Positions 16,092 to 24,772 of a stretch of DNA of 64,000 bases are shown piece after piece. Positions within the stretch are counted from its first letter, which is position 1; every line of letters begins with the position of its first letter. Origin of the DNA: Sphingomonas sp. PP-CE-3A-406 (GTDB lineage Bacteria; Pseudomonadota; Alphaproteobacteria; Sphingomonadales; Sphingomonadaceae); assembly GCF_003688625.1 (NCBI RefSeq), contig NZ_RCWY01000003.1, positions 1,099,485 to 1,163,484 on the forward strand, given 5' to 3'. A program made the translations under genes and the position numbers. Below the pieces are notes generated by a model. That model did not search any database and was not told the origin of the DNA. It saw only the letters and a program-made list of their open reading frames with translations.

Positions 16092-16418
16092 GGTGCGTTC
16101 GCCCACACCCAGATATCCAAGCTGGCGATCCGGGCTCCCGATAACGGCCATTCGTTAAGTGCGATCTTTACCGTTTCTCCATCTCTGACAGCCTATTTTG
16201 GGAAAGAGCAATGAGGAACAGCTTCGGAAAAAAGGGGGGGGGCCGGACGGCTCGGTCGATCGCCTAGGCGACTGTCCCGCTAGGGTTCGTTTTTGAACAA
16301 GCGACGAAGAGGACGAACAGGTGTCTGCGTCATCTGAGCGGACGTGTCTTGTGTACTGCCGCCCCTATCAAGACAGCATACCCTTGCCGTAGTAGTCGCG
16401 CTGTAGCAGACCGTCGAC

Positions 16419-16679
16419 ATGCGGCTCCTGTCCAATCTCCTTTTTGCCTTGTCGGCCTTTGTCGGCGGCTGTGCGATCCTGTTCTACGTTTACCTGTCAA
16501 ATCTGGCATGTGGATATTCGCCAGGTGCCTCAAGCTGTCATGCTTGGCCTTGGAATCTTGGCAGCGATGACAGGTTCTGGCTGGTACAGATGCCGGTAGG
16601 TATCGTGATTGTCCTTATAGTTGGTGGCTTGCTGCTCCGCCGTAAGGCGACACGGAGAGGAGCGTGCCAGTCCAGCTGA
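16419..16679 (+). CDS. Small membrane protein, unknown function
   Basis: 86 residues with two hydrophobic segments (~5-26 and ~58-75) separated by a short loop containing three cysteines (NLACGYSPGASSCHAW), and a basic C-terminus (RRKATRRGA), suggesting a two-pass inner-membrane protein with both ends cytoplasmic. Base composition is lower in GC than the housekeeping genes. It is surrounded by gene remnants, so it may be a relic or acquired gene; no strong ribosome site is seen. Confidence 0.4.
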   Translation: MRLLSNLLFALSAFVGGCAILFYVYLSNLACGYSPGASSCHAWPWNLGSDDRFWLVQMPVGIVIVLIVGGLLLRRKATRRGACQSS

Positions 16680-16799
16680 GGACGTATTCGTCGCGTCAGA
16701 TTATCGCTGCGCCGGCGGTTTGAGGACGCGCCCGTGGGACTATTCTGTGCCCGTTACGTTTCCTGAAGCTTGATCCCTTTTGAGAAAGGCCGCAGCGTC

Positions 16800-17280
16800 A
16801 CGCGACGTCCGCTAACGCCATCCGCCTTCCCAATCGCGGACAGGCCGTTTTCTTTCTTATTGAGACATCGCGAGCAGATAGCCGGGCGTCAAAATTGGTC
16901 GTATCGCGGTCGTGAGCGGAGCGACCGCGCGGCATCCCGAGCGCGATCACCACGAGGCCTGGCAGCACGTTGCCCCAAAAGCGGGCCCTAGGGTCGACGG
17001 TCGTCATCGGCGCGAAGCCCACCCCGGTAACGATTGGCCTGATCGTCGGCGGCCAGCGCGGGCCAATCCGCTCGCTCAGTCGTCCGGCAAAGCGGGACGC
17101 GGTGGCGATCATGATCGAGAAAGGGAGCAACGCGAAACCCGCCTAGTCAGTGTATATCCGCCGCCGACGAATAACCGATACGGCAGCAACACCAGCAATC
17201 CGCCCAGCGCGCCGTACAGCAGCAGCGTCACGAAGAAAGGGCGTGACGCGAACAGCGTCAGCGGCATTATCGCGCGGTCG
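16800..17280 (-). pseudogene. Remnant of an MFS transporter (DHA2/EmrB-like)
   Basis: Read on the minus strand, TM-rich pieces appear in successive frames: PLTLFASRPFFVTLLLYGAL, then after a frameshift near 17143 AGFALLPFSIMIATASRFAG with RLSERIGPRWP and VLPGLVVIALGM, then after another shift near 16925 AVAPLTTAI. These match the second half of DHA2-type 14-TM drug transporters. At least two frameshifts and missing ends show a decayed gene. Confidence 0.7.
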
Positions 17281-17400
17281 CCTCAACGGTGTTCCTGGAA
17301 GCCGTCATCGTCGCGGCGATCGTCCAGCCGCGATAGCGCACAGCGATGGTCCGTACGGCCCCTGCACGAGAGTGGCGGCCAGATCCCGGCGGTGGCGCCT

Positions 17401-18000
17401 TCATGATCCGGCTCGACGGAAACAGCATGTCTCGTGGTCGTTCACGAGACCGCAGGCCTGCATCCAGGCGTAGACGATGACGGGGCCGACGAACTTGAAC
17501 CCGCGCTGCTTGAGCGCCGCGGATAGGGCTTCGGAGGCAGGCGAGCGGGTCAGCGCCTTGGCACCGTCGCCGATCACCGGCGTACCGTCGACGAAACTCC
17601 AGACGAAGCCACCGAAATCCTCGCCGGCGTCGCGCATTGCGAGATAGGCGCGAGCATTGCCGATCGTCGCCGCGATCTTGGCGAGGGAGCGGACGATACC
17701 GGCGTTGCCAAGCATCGTCGCGATGTCCGGCTCGCCGAACCGCGCGACGATGTCCGGATCGAAGTCTGCGAAAGCAGCCTGGAATGCGTCGCGTTTGCGC
17801 AGGATCGTGATCCAGGCCAGCCCGGCCTGAAATCCGTCGAGCATCAGCTTTTCCCACAGCGCGCGCGGGTCGCGTTCGGGCACGCCCCATTCGGCGTCGT
17901 GATACGCCGCAAGCAACGGATCGCCCTGCGCCCATCGGCATCGGGATAGATCCGCGCGAGTCGTGGCGGGCGTTGCCCGGTCTTCACTGTCGATCTGCAT
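17401..18000 (-). CDS. tag: DNA-3-methyladenine glycosylase I
   Basis: Base-excision enzyme that removes 3-methyladenine from alkylated DNA. 199 residues from start 18000 (MQIDSEDRATPA). Typical Tag features: RCRWAQGDPLLAAYHDAEWG with the zinc-ligand Cys and His, WEKLMLDGFQAGLAW with ITILRKR, the catalytic-pocket region, and C-terminal VNDHETCCFR carrying the second His/Cys pair. Intact although it lies between remnants; it overlaps neither. Confidence 0.93.
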   Translation of the reverse strand: MQIDSEDRATPATTRADLSRCRWAQGDPLLAAYHDAEWGVPERDPRALWEKLMLDGFQAGLAWITILRKRDAFQAAFADFDPDIVARFGEPDIATMLGNAGIVRSLAKIAATIGNARAYLAMRDAGEDFGGFVWSFVDGTPVIGDGAKALTRSPASEALSAALKQRGFKFVGPVIVYAWMQACGLVNDHETCCFRRAGS

Positions 18001-18591
18001 GCTACCCGGGACGATGCTCGCTCGGTGCCGGCGTGTCGATGCCGTTCGCCATCGCTGGCGCGGATCACGTCTCGATGACATTCAGCAGTTCGGCGTTGAT
18101 CCGGTCTAAGCGGGGCGATTGCTATCCTCGCCTTTCAGGCCGTCCAGGCAGCTGATCGGCCGCCGCGCGCTGCTGCCCAACCAGATGAACGAGTTGCCGA
18201 AGTCGGGATGCGGGGAAGGGCGGTCTGAGTGTCTGCGATTGGGTCTCGGTGCGCGGAAATAGTAGATCGGCCGGCGACGATGAGGGGCGCGCCGCCGTCA
18301 GAAGAGACATGGGCGAGACGTTGGTGTGCATCAGCGCTGCAAAGCTCACAGCCTATCTCAGACCAGCCATAGTACGCCTTTGCCTCACCGAACGGAGGGC
18401 AAGAGCTATACATGCTAAGGCTGAACGAACGTCCAGAGGTGGGAAGGGTGCTGCCGCCCCGAATGTCTGGAAGTCAGTCCGCATCGAGACTGCTGCCAGG
18501 CATCGAGCGCTAACACTATGATCGCGAGCAGGCGTGGGCACGAGGCAAAAGCCTTGCGTGCAAGAGTCGAAGGCATCGCCCCTGCGGTAAT
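18001..18591. other. 590-base stretch without a recognisable gene
   Basis: Short open frames on both strands have no protein-like pattern, start context or domain that I recognise. The stretch continues the decayed region to its left and ends at the stop of the tri-haem cytochrome gene. No tRNA, terminator or repeat family was identified. Confidence 0.5.
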
Positions 18592-19620
18592 TCAGCGACC
18601 CGCAAAATACTGGGCAAGCGGATCAATCATATCCTCAGGGATGCGACGGGCGATCACCGGCATCGTCGACTGCGATTTGCGGGCGTCGACCACCGTCGCG
18701 TCACCGCGCCAATTCCGCAGGCGTTGCGCGATGTAGCTCGCGCGCTGGCCGGCAAGCACGGGGTAGGGCTTGCCGGGAGCGTGGCAGCTCGCGCAGGCAG
18801 GGAGTTGCACCTTCGGCAGGCCTTCGCGGTCGATCTTCGCGGCCTCGGTCGAGCCCGATGGCTTGACGCCGCCGATCCCCGGCATTGCCGCGAAGTGATC
18901 TGCGAGGCGCGTCATGTCCTCGGGCGTCAGCGTCGCGGCGGCGTTCGCCATCACTGCGCTCTGGCGCTTGCCGGTCGCATAGGCCTCCAGCGCAGCGCGA
19001 AGATACGCCGGACTCTGGCCGCCGAGCACGGGCATGTCGGGCTGGCCCCGGCCGCGTCCGTCGGCACCGTGACAGCCCGCGCAGGTGGCGATCTTCGCCT
19101 CGGTGACACCCGGGACTTCGGTCAGCGAGCGATAGGTTGCGGGCGTCATCTCCGGCAGCAGGCGGACGAAGGCGACCATGCGGCGGACTTCGTCGTCGCG
19201 GTCCTTGGCGGCCCAGCCGGGCATGCCGGTATATTTGACGCCGTGCTTGAGGATCCAGAAGATCTGCTTGTCGGTCCACTCCCGTGCGTTGATCGACAGG
19301 TTTGGGGCAGGGGGCGTCGCGGCCTGCATTACGGGCAGCGGGCGGACGCCGGGCGCGCCGTGGCACGAGGTGCAGCTTGCCTTGAACAGGCCGGCGGCGC
19401 TGACGAGACCCTCTTTAGCCTTGGGATCGTCGGGCGCTGTGAAGGCAGCGTGGGTGCGGACCGAGTTGCGCATCGTCCAGTGGAGGAACCAGTCGGTGAT
19501 TTTCCAATGGCCCGACGATGCGGCGATGTTGAACACGCCCGACCAGGCGAACAACAGCCCGGCGAGCGCCAGCGCAAGAATCGCGGCGGCGGCGCGCGCC
19601 CAGGTAATCCGGATCGTCAT
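18592..19620 (-). CDS. Membrane-anchored tri-haem cytochrome c
   Basis: 342 residues from start 19620. An N-terminal TM anchor (ITWARAAAAILALALAGLLF) is followed by three CxxCH haem c sites: CTSCH (~residue 83), CAGCH (~188) and CASCH (~284), with Met candidates such as GMPGW and STMPV. The first part resembles the cytochrome subunit of electron-transfer complexes, the second and third a cytochrome c4-like pair. It is last in the cox operon and overlaps ctaG by 4 bases (ATGA), so it probably carries electrons to the oxidase on the periplasmic side. Confidence 0.88.
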   Translation of the reverse strand: MTIRITWARAAAAILALALAGLLFAWSGVFNIAASSGHWKITDWFLHWTMRNSVRTHAAFTAPDDPKAKEGLVSAAGLFKASCTSCHGAPGVRPLPVMQAATPPAPNLSINAREWTDKQIFWILKHGVKYTGMPGWAAKDRDDEVRRMVAFVRLLPEMTPATYRSLTEVPGVTEAKIATCAGCHGADGRGRGQPDMPVLGGQSPAYLRAALEAYATGKRQSAVMANAAATLTPEDMTRLADHFAAMPGIGGVKPSGSTEAAKIDREGLPKVQLPACASCHAPGKPYPVLAGQRASYIAQRLRNWRGDATVVDARKSQSTMPVIARRIPEDMIDPLAQYFAGR

Positions 19621-20237
19621 GCGGTCGCGCTCCGTGTCTTCAACAGTCCGCCGAGCATCGCGAGCCCGCCGATGAAATAACTCGCCGCGCCGACCATCAG
19701 CATGACGACGCCGCCGAGTTGCTGGTCTTCGAGTGCATCGAGGCCGTGGATCGCCGGGTGCATCGCCATCATCGCGTAGAGGGGGCGCGGGGCGAGGCCG
19801 ATCAATGCGCCGAGCAGGGTCATGTGCATTGAGGTCAGCAGCAAGGCTGCCACACCCGATGCGCGACGGTCGGTCGCACCGCCGATGCGTGTGCCGAGGA
19901 CGGCGCTCCAGAGGAGGACGCCGGCGATGAGGAAGCTCGCTTGCTCGATGAGCAGCGCGAGGGGCTGCATGTCGACGCGGAGCCTCAGCGCCGGGAGGTG
20001 CCAAAGCCACACGACGACGAGTTCGACGAGCGACATTGCGAGCGGTGTCACGACCGCAGGCCAGCGCTCGGCCGGATCGAAGCTGCTACCGGCGATCCCG
20101 TACGCGAGGAACGGCGCGGCGACGGCGACGGCTATCATGTGACCCGCCATGTGCCCGACCATCCCGAGCGGCGCTGCGGCGAACGCCCAGCCGAACGGGA
20201 CTAGCGCGACGCCCAGGATGAGGCTCGCGCGTCTCAT
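19617..20237 (-). CDS. ctaG: Cytochrome c oxidase assembly protein CtaG (caa3 type)
   Basis: Polytopic membrane protein of 206 residues with about six TM segments, histidines in or near the membrane (GHMAGHM, WLWHLPALR, SMHMTLLGA, MMAMHPAIHG), as in the Caa3_CtaG family needed for assembly of the copper sites of caa3 oxidases. Start ATG at 20237 overlaps the upstream stop by 4 bases; a TTG two codons earlier (20243) is rejected. Its stop overlaps the start of the cytochrome c gene in the same way. Confidence 0.85.
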   Translation of the reverse strand: MRRASLILGVALVPFGWAFAAAPLGMVGHMAGHMIAVAVAAPFLAYGIAGSSFDPAERWPAVVTPLAMSLVELVVVWLWHLPALRLRVDMQPLALLIEQASFLIAGVLLWSAVLGTRIGGATDRRASGVAALLLTSMHMTLLGALIGLAPRPLYAMMAMHPAIHGLDALEDQQLGGVVMLMVGAASYFIGGLAMLGGLLKTRSATA

Positions 20238-20620
20238 CGGCAATCGCCGAACATGATGACTGGCAACGCCGTGAAGATCACCGCGACGAAGCTCAGTCCC
20301 GCCAGCAGCCGCGTCGACAGCGCGAGGAAGCGGAGGCGGTCGATCGCCGTGCCCTGTTCATGCGGGGCCGGATCGCCCGGCGTCTCAGACTGGACGCGGG
20401 CGATGTAACCCGCCGCGACGATCCCCAACAGCGCCACGATCGTCGCGATCAGCGTCGCCAGTGGGAAGCCGGTCAACGCCGTCCCCGGTCTCGACGATTT
20501 CGCACACGTCACCGCGACCCATAGGTAGCAGAACAGGAAGTGTACGGCCCAGATCGTCGGCGGGATGATCAACGTCCACAGCGTCACTTTCAGATCGCGC
20601 GCCCAGTGCTTCTTCTTCAT
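20234..20620 (-). CDS. Small membrane protein of the cytochrome oxidase operon
   Basis: 128 residues with three hydrophobic segments (~14-40, ~52-72, ~98-122) and a basic N-terminus MKKKHWARDLKVTLW. No cofactor motif is visible. It overlaps the coxAC stop by 4 bases (20617-20620) and the ctaG start by 4 bases (20234-20237), so it is translated as part of the operon. It may be an accessory subunit (subunit IV-like) or assembly factor; the family is not recognised with certainty. Confidence 0.75.
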   Translation of the reverse strand: MKKKHWARDLKVTLWTLIIPPTIWAVHFLFCYLWVAVTCAKSSRPGTALTGFPLATLIATIVALLGIVAAGYIARVQSETPGDPAPHEQGTAIDRLRFLALSTRLLAGLSFVAVIFTALPVIMFGDCR

Positions 20621-23163
20621 GCGACACCTGGGAACAGGCCGATCGTGCAGAACGTCACGATGCCGGTCAGCGCGAGGAAATGGTGGTACACGGTGATGTT
20701 GCGGAGGTCCGCGTCATAGACCGGCGTCATCTTCCCCGCGAGGCTGCGGGCGAGCGTGTAGGCCTGCATGATGACCCCGATCGCGGCATGGACCGCGGTC
20801 CAGATCGCCAGCGTCCAGACGATCGCGGGATAGACGTGGAGTTCGGGGTCGAGCCCCGAATACCACGGGCCGGCGAGCCCGGCGAACAGGCTCGACAGCG
20901 TTGCTACGATCCCGACGATCAGCAGCGCGCGACCTGCACCAACGTTGCCGCGGCGATGGACTTCGCGTGCGCCGACGGTCGCGGCCCAGCCGGTGAGGGT
21001 CAGCGCCAACGCGACCATCGGCCAGAACACGCCCGGCCCGTTCAGCCCGACACCGCTCGGCGGGAAATCGTTGTGGATCGTCCAGAAGAAGAAATAGCCG
21101 AACACCAGCCCTGAGAACGCGGTCGCGTCGGCCATCATCGTGATGAACATCGCCCACCAGCCGGGCGCCGACGGCCCCGACGTGTAGAGCGGTACCTCGA
21201 TGCCGTGGCCGATATGCTTGGTCGGCTTTTCGGGGATCTCGGCGGTCCCGGTCCACAGCCACCACAGCACGCAGGCGAGCGTCACGACGCCGCTTACCGC
21301 GGACCAGATGTAGAGATGGTACGTCGTCAGGATGAACACGCCGGCCAGCGCGACCGCAGTCATCATCGGCTTCACGCTCGGCGTACCGAGGCGGATCACC
21401 TGGAGGGGGCGCGCGTCGAGCACGGTGGTGATGATCGACTCGCGCCGCATCTCCTCCGCGTCGGGCAGGAAGAAGCGGCCCTCGTCGACCTTCTGGACGA
21501 AGTTCTTCTGGTCCCAGATCGGATAGCGGCTCTCGATCAGCGGCACCGAGCGGATGCCCCAATCCTCGTCATCGGGCAGCGCGAGCCATTCGAGCGTGCC
21601 GGCGTTCCACGGGTTGCGTGGCGCCTTCGGGCGACGCGGCGACAGCGCGAGGTCGATGCAGACGATCAGCACGCCGAGGGCAAACAGGTACGAGCCGGCG
21701 GTCGAGGCGAGGTTGAGCCCGCCGATGCCGAGTTCTTCCGGATAGGTGAACACGCGGCGCGGCATCCCGAGCAGGCCCGACAGGTGCATCGGGAAGAACG
21801 TCAGGTTCATGCCGACGAACATGATCCAGAACGCGATCCGCCCGAGCTTATCCGACAGCTTCTTCCCCGTCACCAACGGCCAGTAATAATAGAGCCCGGC
21901 GAACAGCGGCAGCAGCGTGCCGCCGATCAGCACGTAATGGAGATGCGCGACGATGAAATAGGTGTCGTGCGCCTGCCAGTCGAACGGCGCGACCGCAACC
22001 ATCACGCCGGTCAGGCCGCCGATCACGAACACCGCCAGGCTCCCGCTCGCATAGAGCAGCGGCGTCGATTTCTTGACGTTGCCCGCCCAGAGCGTCGCGA
22101 TGAACACGAAGATCTGGACGCCGGTCGGGATCGCCACCGCTTCCGACGCCGCCGCGAAGAAGGCGAGGCTGATCTTGGGCAGACCGGTCGTGAACATGTG
22201 GTGGACCCACAGCCCGAAGCTCAGGAACGCGGTACCGACCGCGGCGAGCACGATCCACGGATAGCCGAGCAGATGCCGCTGCGCGAAGGTCGGGATCAGC
22301 ATCGCGAACAGCGCGATCGACGGCAGGAAGACGATGTAGACTTCCGGGTGCCCGAAGATCCAGAACAGGTGCTGCCACAGCAGCGGATCGCCGCCCTTCT
22401 CCGCGTTGAAGAACGGCCAGTTCAGCAGCCGCTCCATCTCGAACAGCACGTCGCCCGCGATCAACGGCGGGAATGCGAACAGGATCATCACCGCGACGAC
22501 CAGGATGTACCACGCATAGAGCGGCATCAGGTTGAGCCGCATGCCTGGCGGACGGCATTTCAATACGCCGACGATCAGCTCGACCGCCGCCGCTACCGAT
22601 GACACCTCGATGAAGCTCAGGCCGAGCATCCAGATGTCCGCGCCGAGCCCGCTGAGGTCGGTCCGCGTCGTCAGCGGCGGATACATGAACCAGCCGCCAT
22701 CGGGCGCCGCGTCGAAGAAGATCGAGCCCGACACGAACACGCCGCCGATCAGGAAGCTCCAATATCCGAACCCGGATAGCCGCGGAAACGGCAGGTCGCG
22801 CGCGCCGAGCAGCTGCGGCAACAGGATGATCGACACCGCCTCGAACATCGGCACCGCGAACAGGAACATCATCATCGAGCCGTGCAGCGTGAACAGCTGG
22901 TTGAACGTGTTCGCCGTGACGAGGTCGTTGTTCGGCACCGCCAGCTGCGTGCGCATGATCAGCGCGAGCACGCCCGCGAACAGCATGAACCCGAACGCGG
23001 TCAGCGTGTACCACACGCCGATCCGGTTGTTGTTCACGTCGGTCCAGCGGAAGAACCAGCCGGTCGGCGGCTTCCACACTTCGCGCAGGCGATCCTCCTG
23101 GCCCTTGCGGACCGCGGGATCGCTCTGGTCGGGCGCGATATATTGGGTGCTCTCGGTGGTCAT
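20617..23163 (-). CDS. ctaD: Cytochrome c oxidase subunit I-III fusion
   Basis: 848 residues joining the haem-copper catalytic subunit I (~1-570) to subunit III (~650-848). Subunit I shows the low-spin haem ligand in TLHGSMMMF, the CuB His/Tyr pair in WIFGHPEVYI, the CuB histidines in WVHHMF and the haem a/a3 ligands in HDTYFIVAHLHYVL. Subunit III starts around SAPGWWAMFITMMADATAFS and ends with VYHHFLALTGIVTF. Start ATG at 23163 overlaps the coxB stop (ATGA). The fusion of I with III is known in caa3/SoxM-type oxidases. Reduces O2 to water and pumps protons in the inner membrane. Confidence 0.95.
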   Translation of the reverse strand: MTTESTQYIAPDQSDPAVRKGQEDRLREVWKPPTGWFFRWTDVNNNRIGVWYTLTAFGFMLFAGVLALIMRTQLAVPNNDLVTANTFNQLFTLHGSMMMFLFAVPMFEAVSIILLPQLLGARDLPFPRLSGFGYWSFLIGGVFVSGSIFFDAAPDGGWFMYPPLTTRTDLSGLGADIWMLGLSFIEVSSVAAAVELIVGVLKCRPPGMRLNLMPLYAWYILVVAVMILFAFPPLIAGDVLFEMERLLNWPFFNAEKGGDPLLWQHLFWIFGHPEVYIVFLPSIALFAMLIPTFAQRHLLGYPWIVLAAVGTAFLSFGLWVHHMFTTGLPKISLAFFAAASEAVAIPTGVQIFVFIATLWAGNVKKSTPLLYASGSLAVFVIGGLTGVMVAVAPFDWQAHDTYFIVAHLHYVLIGGTLLPLFAGLYYYWPLVTGKKLSDKLGRIAFWIMFVGMNLTFFPMHLSGLLGMPRRVFTYPEELGIGGLNLASTAGSYLFALGVLIVCIDLALSPRRPKAPRNPWNAGTLEWLALPDDEDWGIRSVPLIESRYPIWDQKNFVQKVDEGRFFLPDAEEMRRESIITTVLDARPLQVIRLGTPSVKPMMTAVALAGVFILTTYHLYIWSAVSGVVTLACVLWWLWTGTAEIPEKPTKHIGHGIEVPLYTSGPSAPGWWAMFITMMADATAFSGLVFGYFFFWTIHNDFPPSGVGLNGPGVFWPMVALALTLTGWAATVGAREVHRRGNVGAGRALLIVGIVATLSSLFAGLAGPWYSGLDPELHVYPAIVWTLAIWTAVHAAIGVIMQAYTLARSLAGKMTPVYDADLRNITVYHHFLALTGIVTFCTIGLFPGVA

Positions 23164-24131
23164 TTGAGCCCCTGAAGGTAGCTTGCGATCTGGTCGGCCT
23201 CGGCGGCGGACATCTGCGGGAAGGCGGGCATCCGCACGCCGGGCTTGGTCTTGCCCGGATCTCGGACGAACCCGGCGATGTTGGCGTGCGTCATCGGCAA
23301 GACACCGGCAGCGAGCGTCGGGCGCGACCCGAAGTGGGTGAGGTCGGGGCCGATCTTGGCGACCGGGCCGACGCCGCGGACGCTGTGGCAACCGCTACAG
23401 CCGTAACTCGCGAAGACGCGCGCGCCCGGCGACGCGGTAACTACGGCGGGCTTACGCTGCTCGGCGAGCCAGCGCTCGAATGCGGCGGGCTCCATCGCGA
23501 TCACGTCGAACGCCATCAACGCATGGCCGAGCCCGCAGAATTCTGCACAGACGCCGCGGTAGGTGCCGACCTTGGTGGCGCGGACGACGAGCCGGTTGGT
23601 GCGCCCGGGGATCATGTCCATCTTGCCCGCCAAGCCCGGCACCCAGAAGCTGTGGATAACGTCGGGGCTGCGCAGCGACAGTTCGACCGTGCGACCGACG
23701 GGGAGGCGCAGTTCGTTCGCGGTCTCGACCACCGAACCGCCCGGCGGCGCATAGCGGACGCGCCACCAGAATTGCTCGCCTTCGACGCCGATCCGGAGGT
23801 CGCTGTTCGCCACCTCGCGCGGCCGCATCGCGGGGAGGGCGTATAGCAGCAGGCCCAGCAGCAGGATCGAAGGCCCGATCCCACCCAGCCAGAGCACCAG
23901 CTTCATCCCGCCCTTGTGCGTCAGCCGACCTTCGGGCGTGCGCATCGCGTGGCGCATCAGCAACGCGAGCCCGCCCGCGAGAATGATCGCGCCGATGACC
24001 AGAACGATGGTGATCGAGAGGACCTTGTCCGCCTCCTCGCCGAACGGCGCGAGCGTCGACTGGTGGCGGTTGCACGCCGCCAGCAGCGGCAGGCACGCGC
24101 CCACGGAAAGAAAAATAGCCTTCCGCATCAT
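23160..24131 (-). CDS. coxB: Cytochrome c oxidase subunit II with fused cytochrome c domain
   Basis: 323 residues from 24131 (a second ATG directly follows). A lipoprotein signal ends in the lipobox LAAC (~residue 19), two TM helices follow (~35-60 and ~80-102), then the CuA cupredoxin domain with CAEFCGLGHALM (ligands Cys, Cys, His, Met) and a C-terminal class I cytochrome c domain with CSGCH and a distal GVRMPAFP Met. The fused cytochrome marks the enzyme as caa3 type. First gene of a five-gene operon with ATGA overlaps throughout; an AAGG ribosome site precedes it. Confidence 0.94.
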   Translation of the reverse strand: MMRKAIFLSVGACLPLLAACNRHQSTLAPFGEEADKVLSITIVLVIGAIILAGGLALLMRHAMRTPEGRLTHKGGMKLVLWLGGIGPSILLLGLLLYALPAMRPREVANSDLRIGVEGEQFWWRVRYAPPGGSVVETANELRLPVGRTVELSLRSPDVIHSFWVPGLAGKMDMIPGRTNRLVVRATKVGTYRGVCAEFCGLGHALMAFDVIAMEPAAFERWLAEQRKPAVVTASPGARVFASYGCSGCHSVRGVGPVAKIGPDLTHFGSRPTLAAGVLPMTHANIAGFVRDPGKTKPGVRMPAFPQMSAAEADQIASYLQGLK

Positions 24132-24193
24132 CACCTTGCCACCCTTTTCGAAGCGCGTCCCTAACCCGGCTGGCAAGGGCGCGTAAACCCAAA

Positions 24194-24209
24194 ATGACAG
24201 AAATGTCAT
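24194..24209. promoter_or_regulatory. 16-bp palindrome upstream of the cox operon
   Basis: Perfect dyad ATGACA-GAAA-TGTCAT, 63 bases upstream of the coxB start and ~130 bases upstream of the divergent SMR gene. It looks like a dimeric regulator site; the regulator is unknown. Confidence 0.4.
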
Positions 24210-24335
24210 GTAGGCCTGTCAACCAGAGCAGGCGCGTAGGCAGGTCTAATCCCTACGTTCGGCTCGTGCCGCTGGAGGAACCGAGCTGGAGATCGATTGG
24301 GGATTGGCAGCATTCGGTGTGCTAGCGGATCGTGC

Positions 24336-24662
24336 ATGAACTATCTCATGCTAGCAATCGCGATCGTCTCGGAGGTTTGTGCCACGACTGCAATGAAGCA
24401 GTCGAATGGTTTCACCCGCATGCCTTGGACGATTGTTACCGTCATCGGCTACGGTATTGCCTTCTACTTCCTGTCGCTGACCCTTCGAACGATACCGACA
24501 GGCATTGCATACGCTATCTGGTCAGGTGCCGGCATCGTCCTGATTTCGGCCGCTGCATGGGCATTCCAGGGTCAAAAGCTCGATGCTGCTGTATTTGGCA
24601 TGGGCCTGATCATTGCCGGCGTCATTGTTATGAACGTGTTCTCTAACGCTTCGAGCCATTGA
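24336..24662 (+). CDS. Small multidrug resistance (SMR/EmrE-type) efflux protein
   Basis: 108 residues, four TM helices, start MNYLMLAIAIVSEVCATTAM. Glu13 in TM1 is the conserved proton/drug-coupling glutamate of EmrE, and PTGIAYAIWSGAGIVLIS carries the essential Trp and the TM3 packing motif. Works as a dual-topology dimer exporting cationic compounds in exchange for protons. Start moved 13 codons in from the longest frame because the family begins here. Base composition is visibly lower in GC than neighbours, hinting at acquisition. Confidence 0.92.
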   Translation: MNYLMLAIAIVSEVCATTAMKQSNGFTRMPWTIVTVIGYGIAFYFLSLTLRTIPTGIAYAIWSGAGIVLISAAAWAFQGQKLDAAVFGMGLIIAGVIVMNVFSNASSH

Positions 24663-24772
24663 GCGGACGGCCGAAGCTGGGGAGCGGCAGAGTGCGCTCC
24701 AATGGCCGGGTATGGGGCGTCTGACGAGGGTAAGCGTACAGCCGCAAGGCATCAGCGGTGGGCTATGTTTGA

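Noticed and set aside
18060..18590. Small frames considered as genes downstream of the cytochrome c gene
   Set aside because: No ribosome site, no hydrophobic or domain pattern, and overlapping frames on both strands of similar length.
23164..23391. N-terminal extension of the oxidase fusion
   Set aside because: It lies within coxB in another frame; the ATG at 23163 overlaps the coxB stop as at the other operon junctions.
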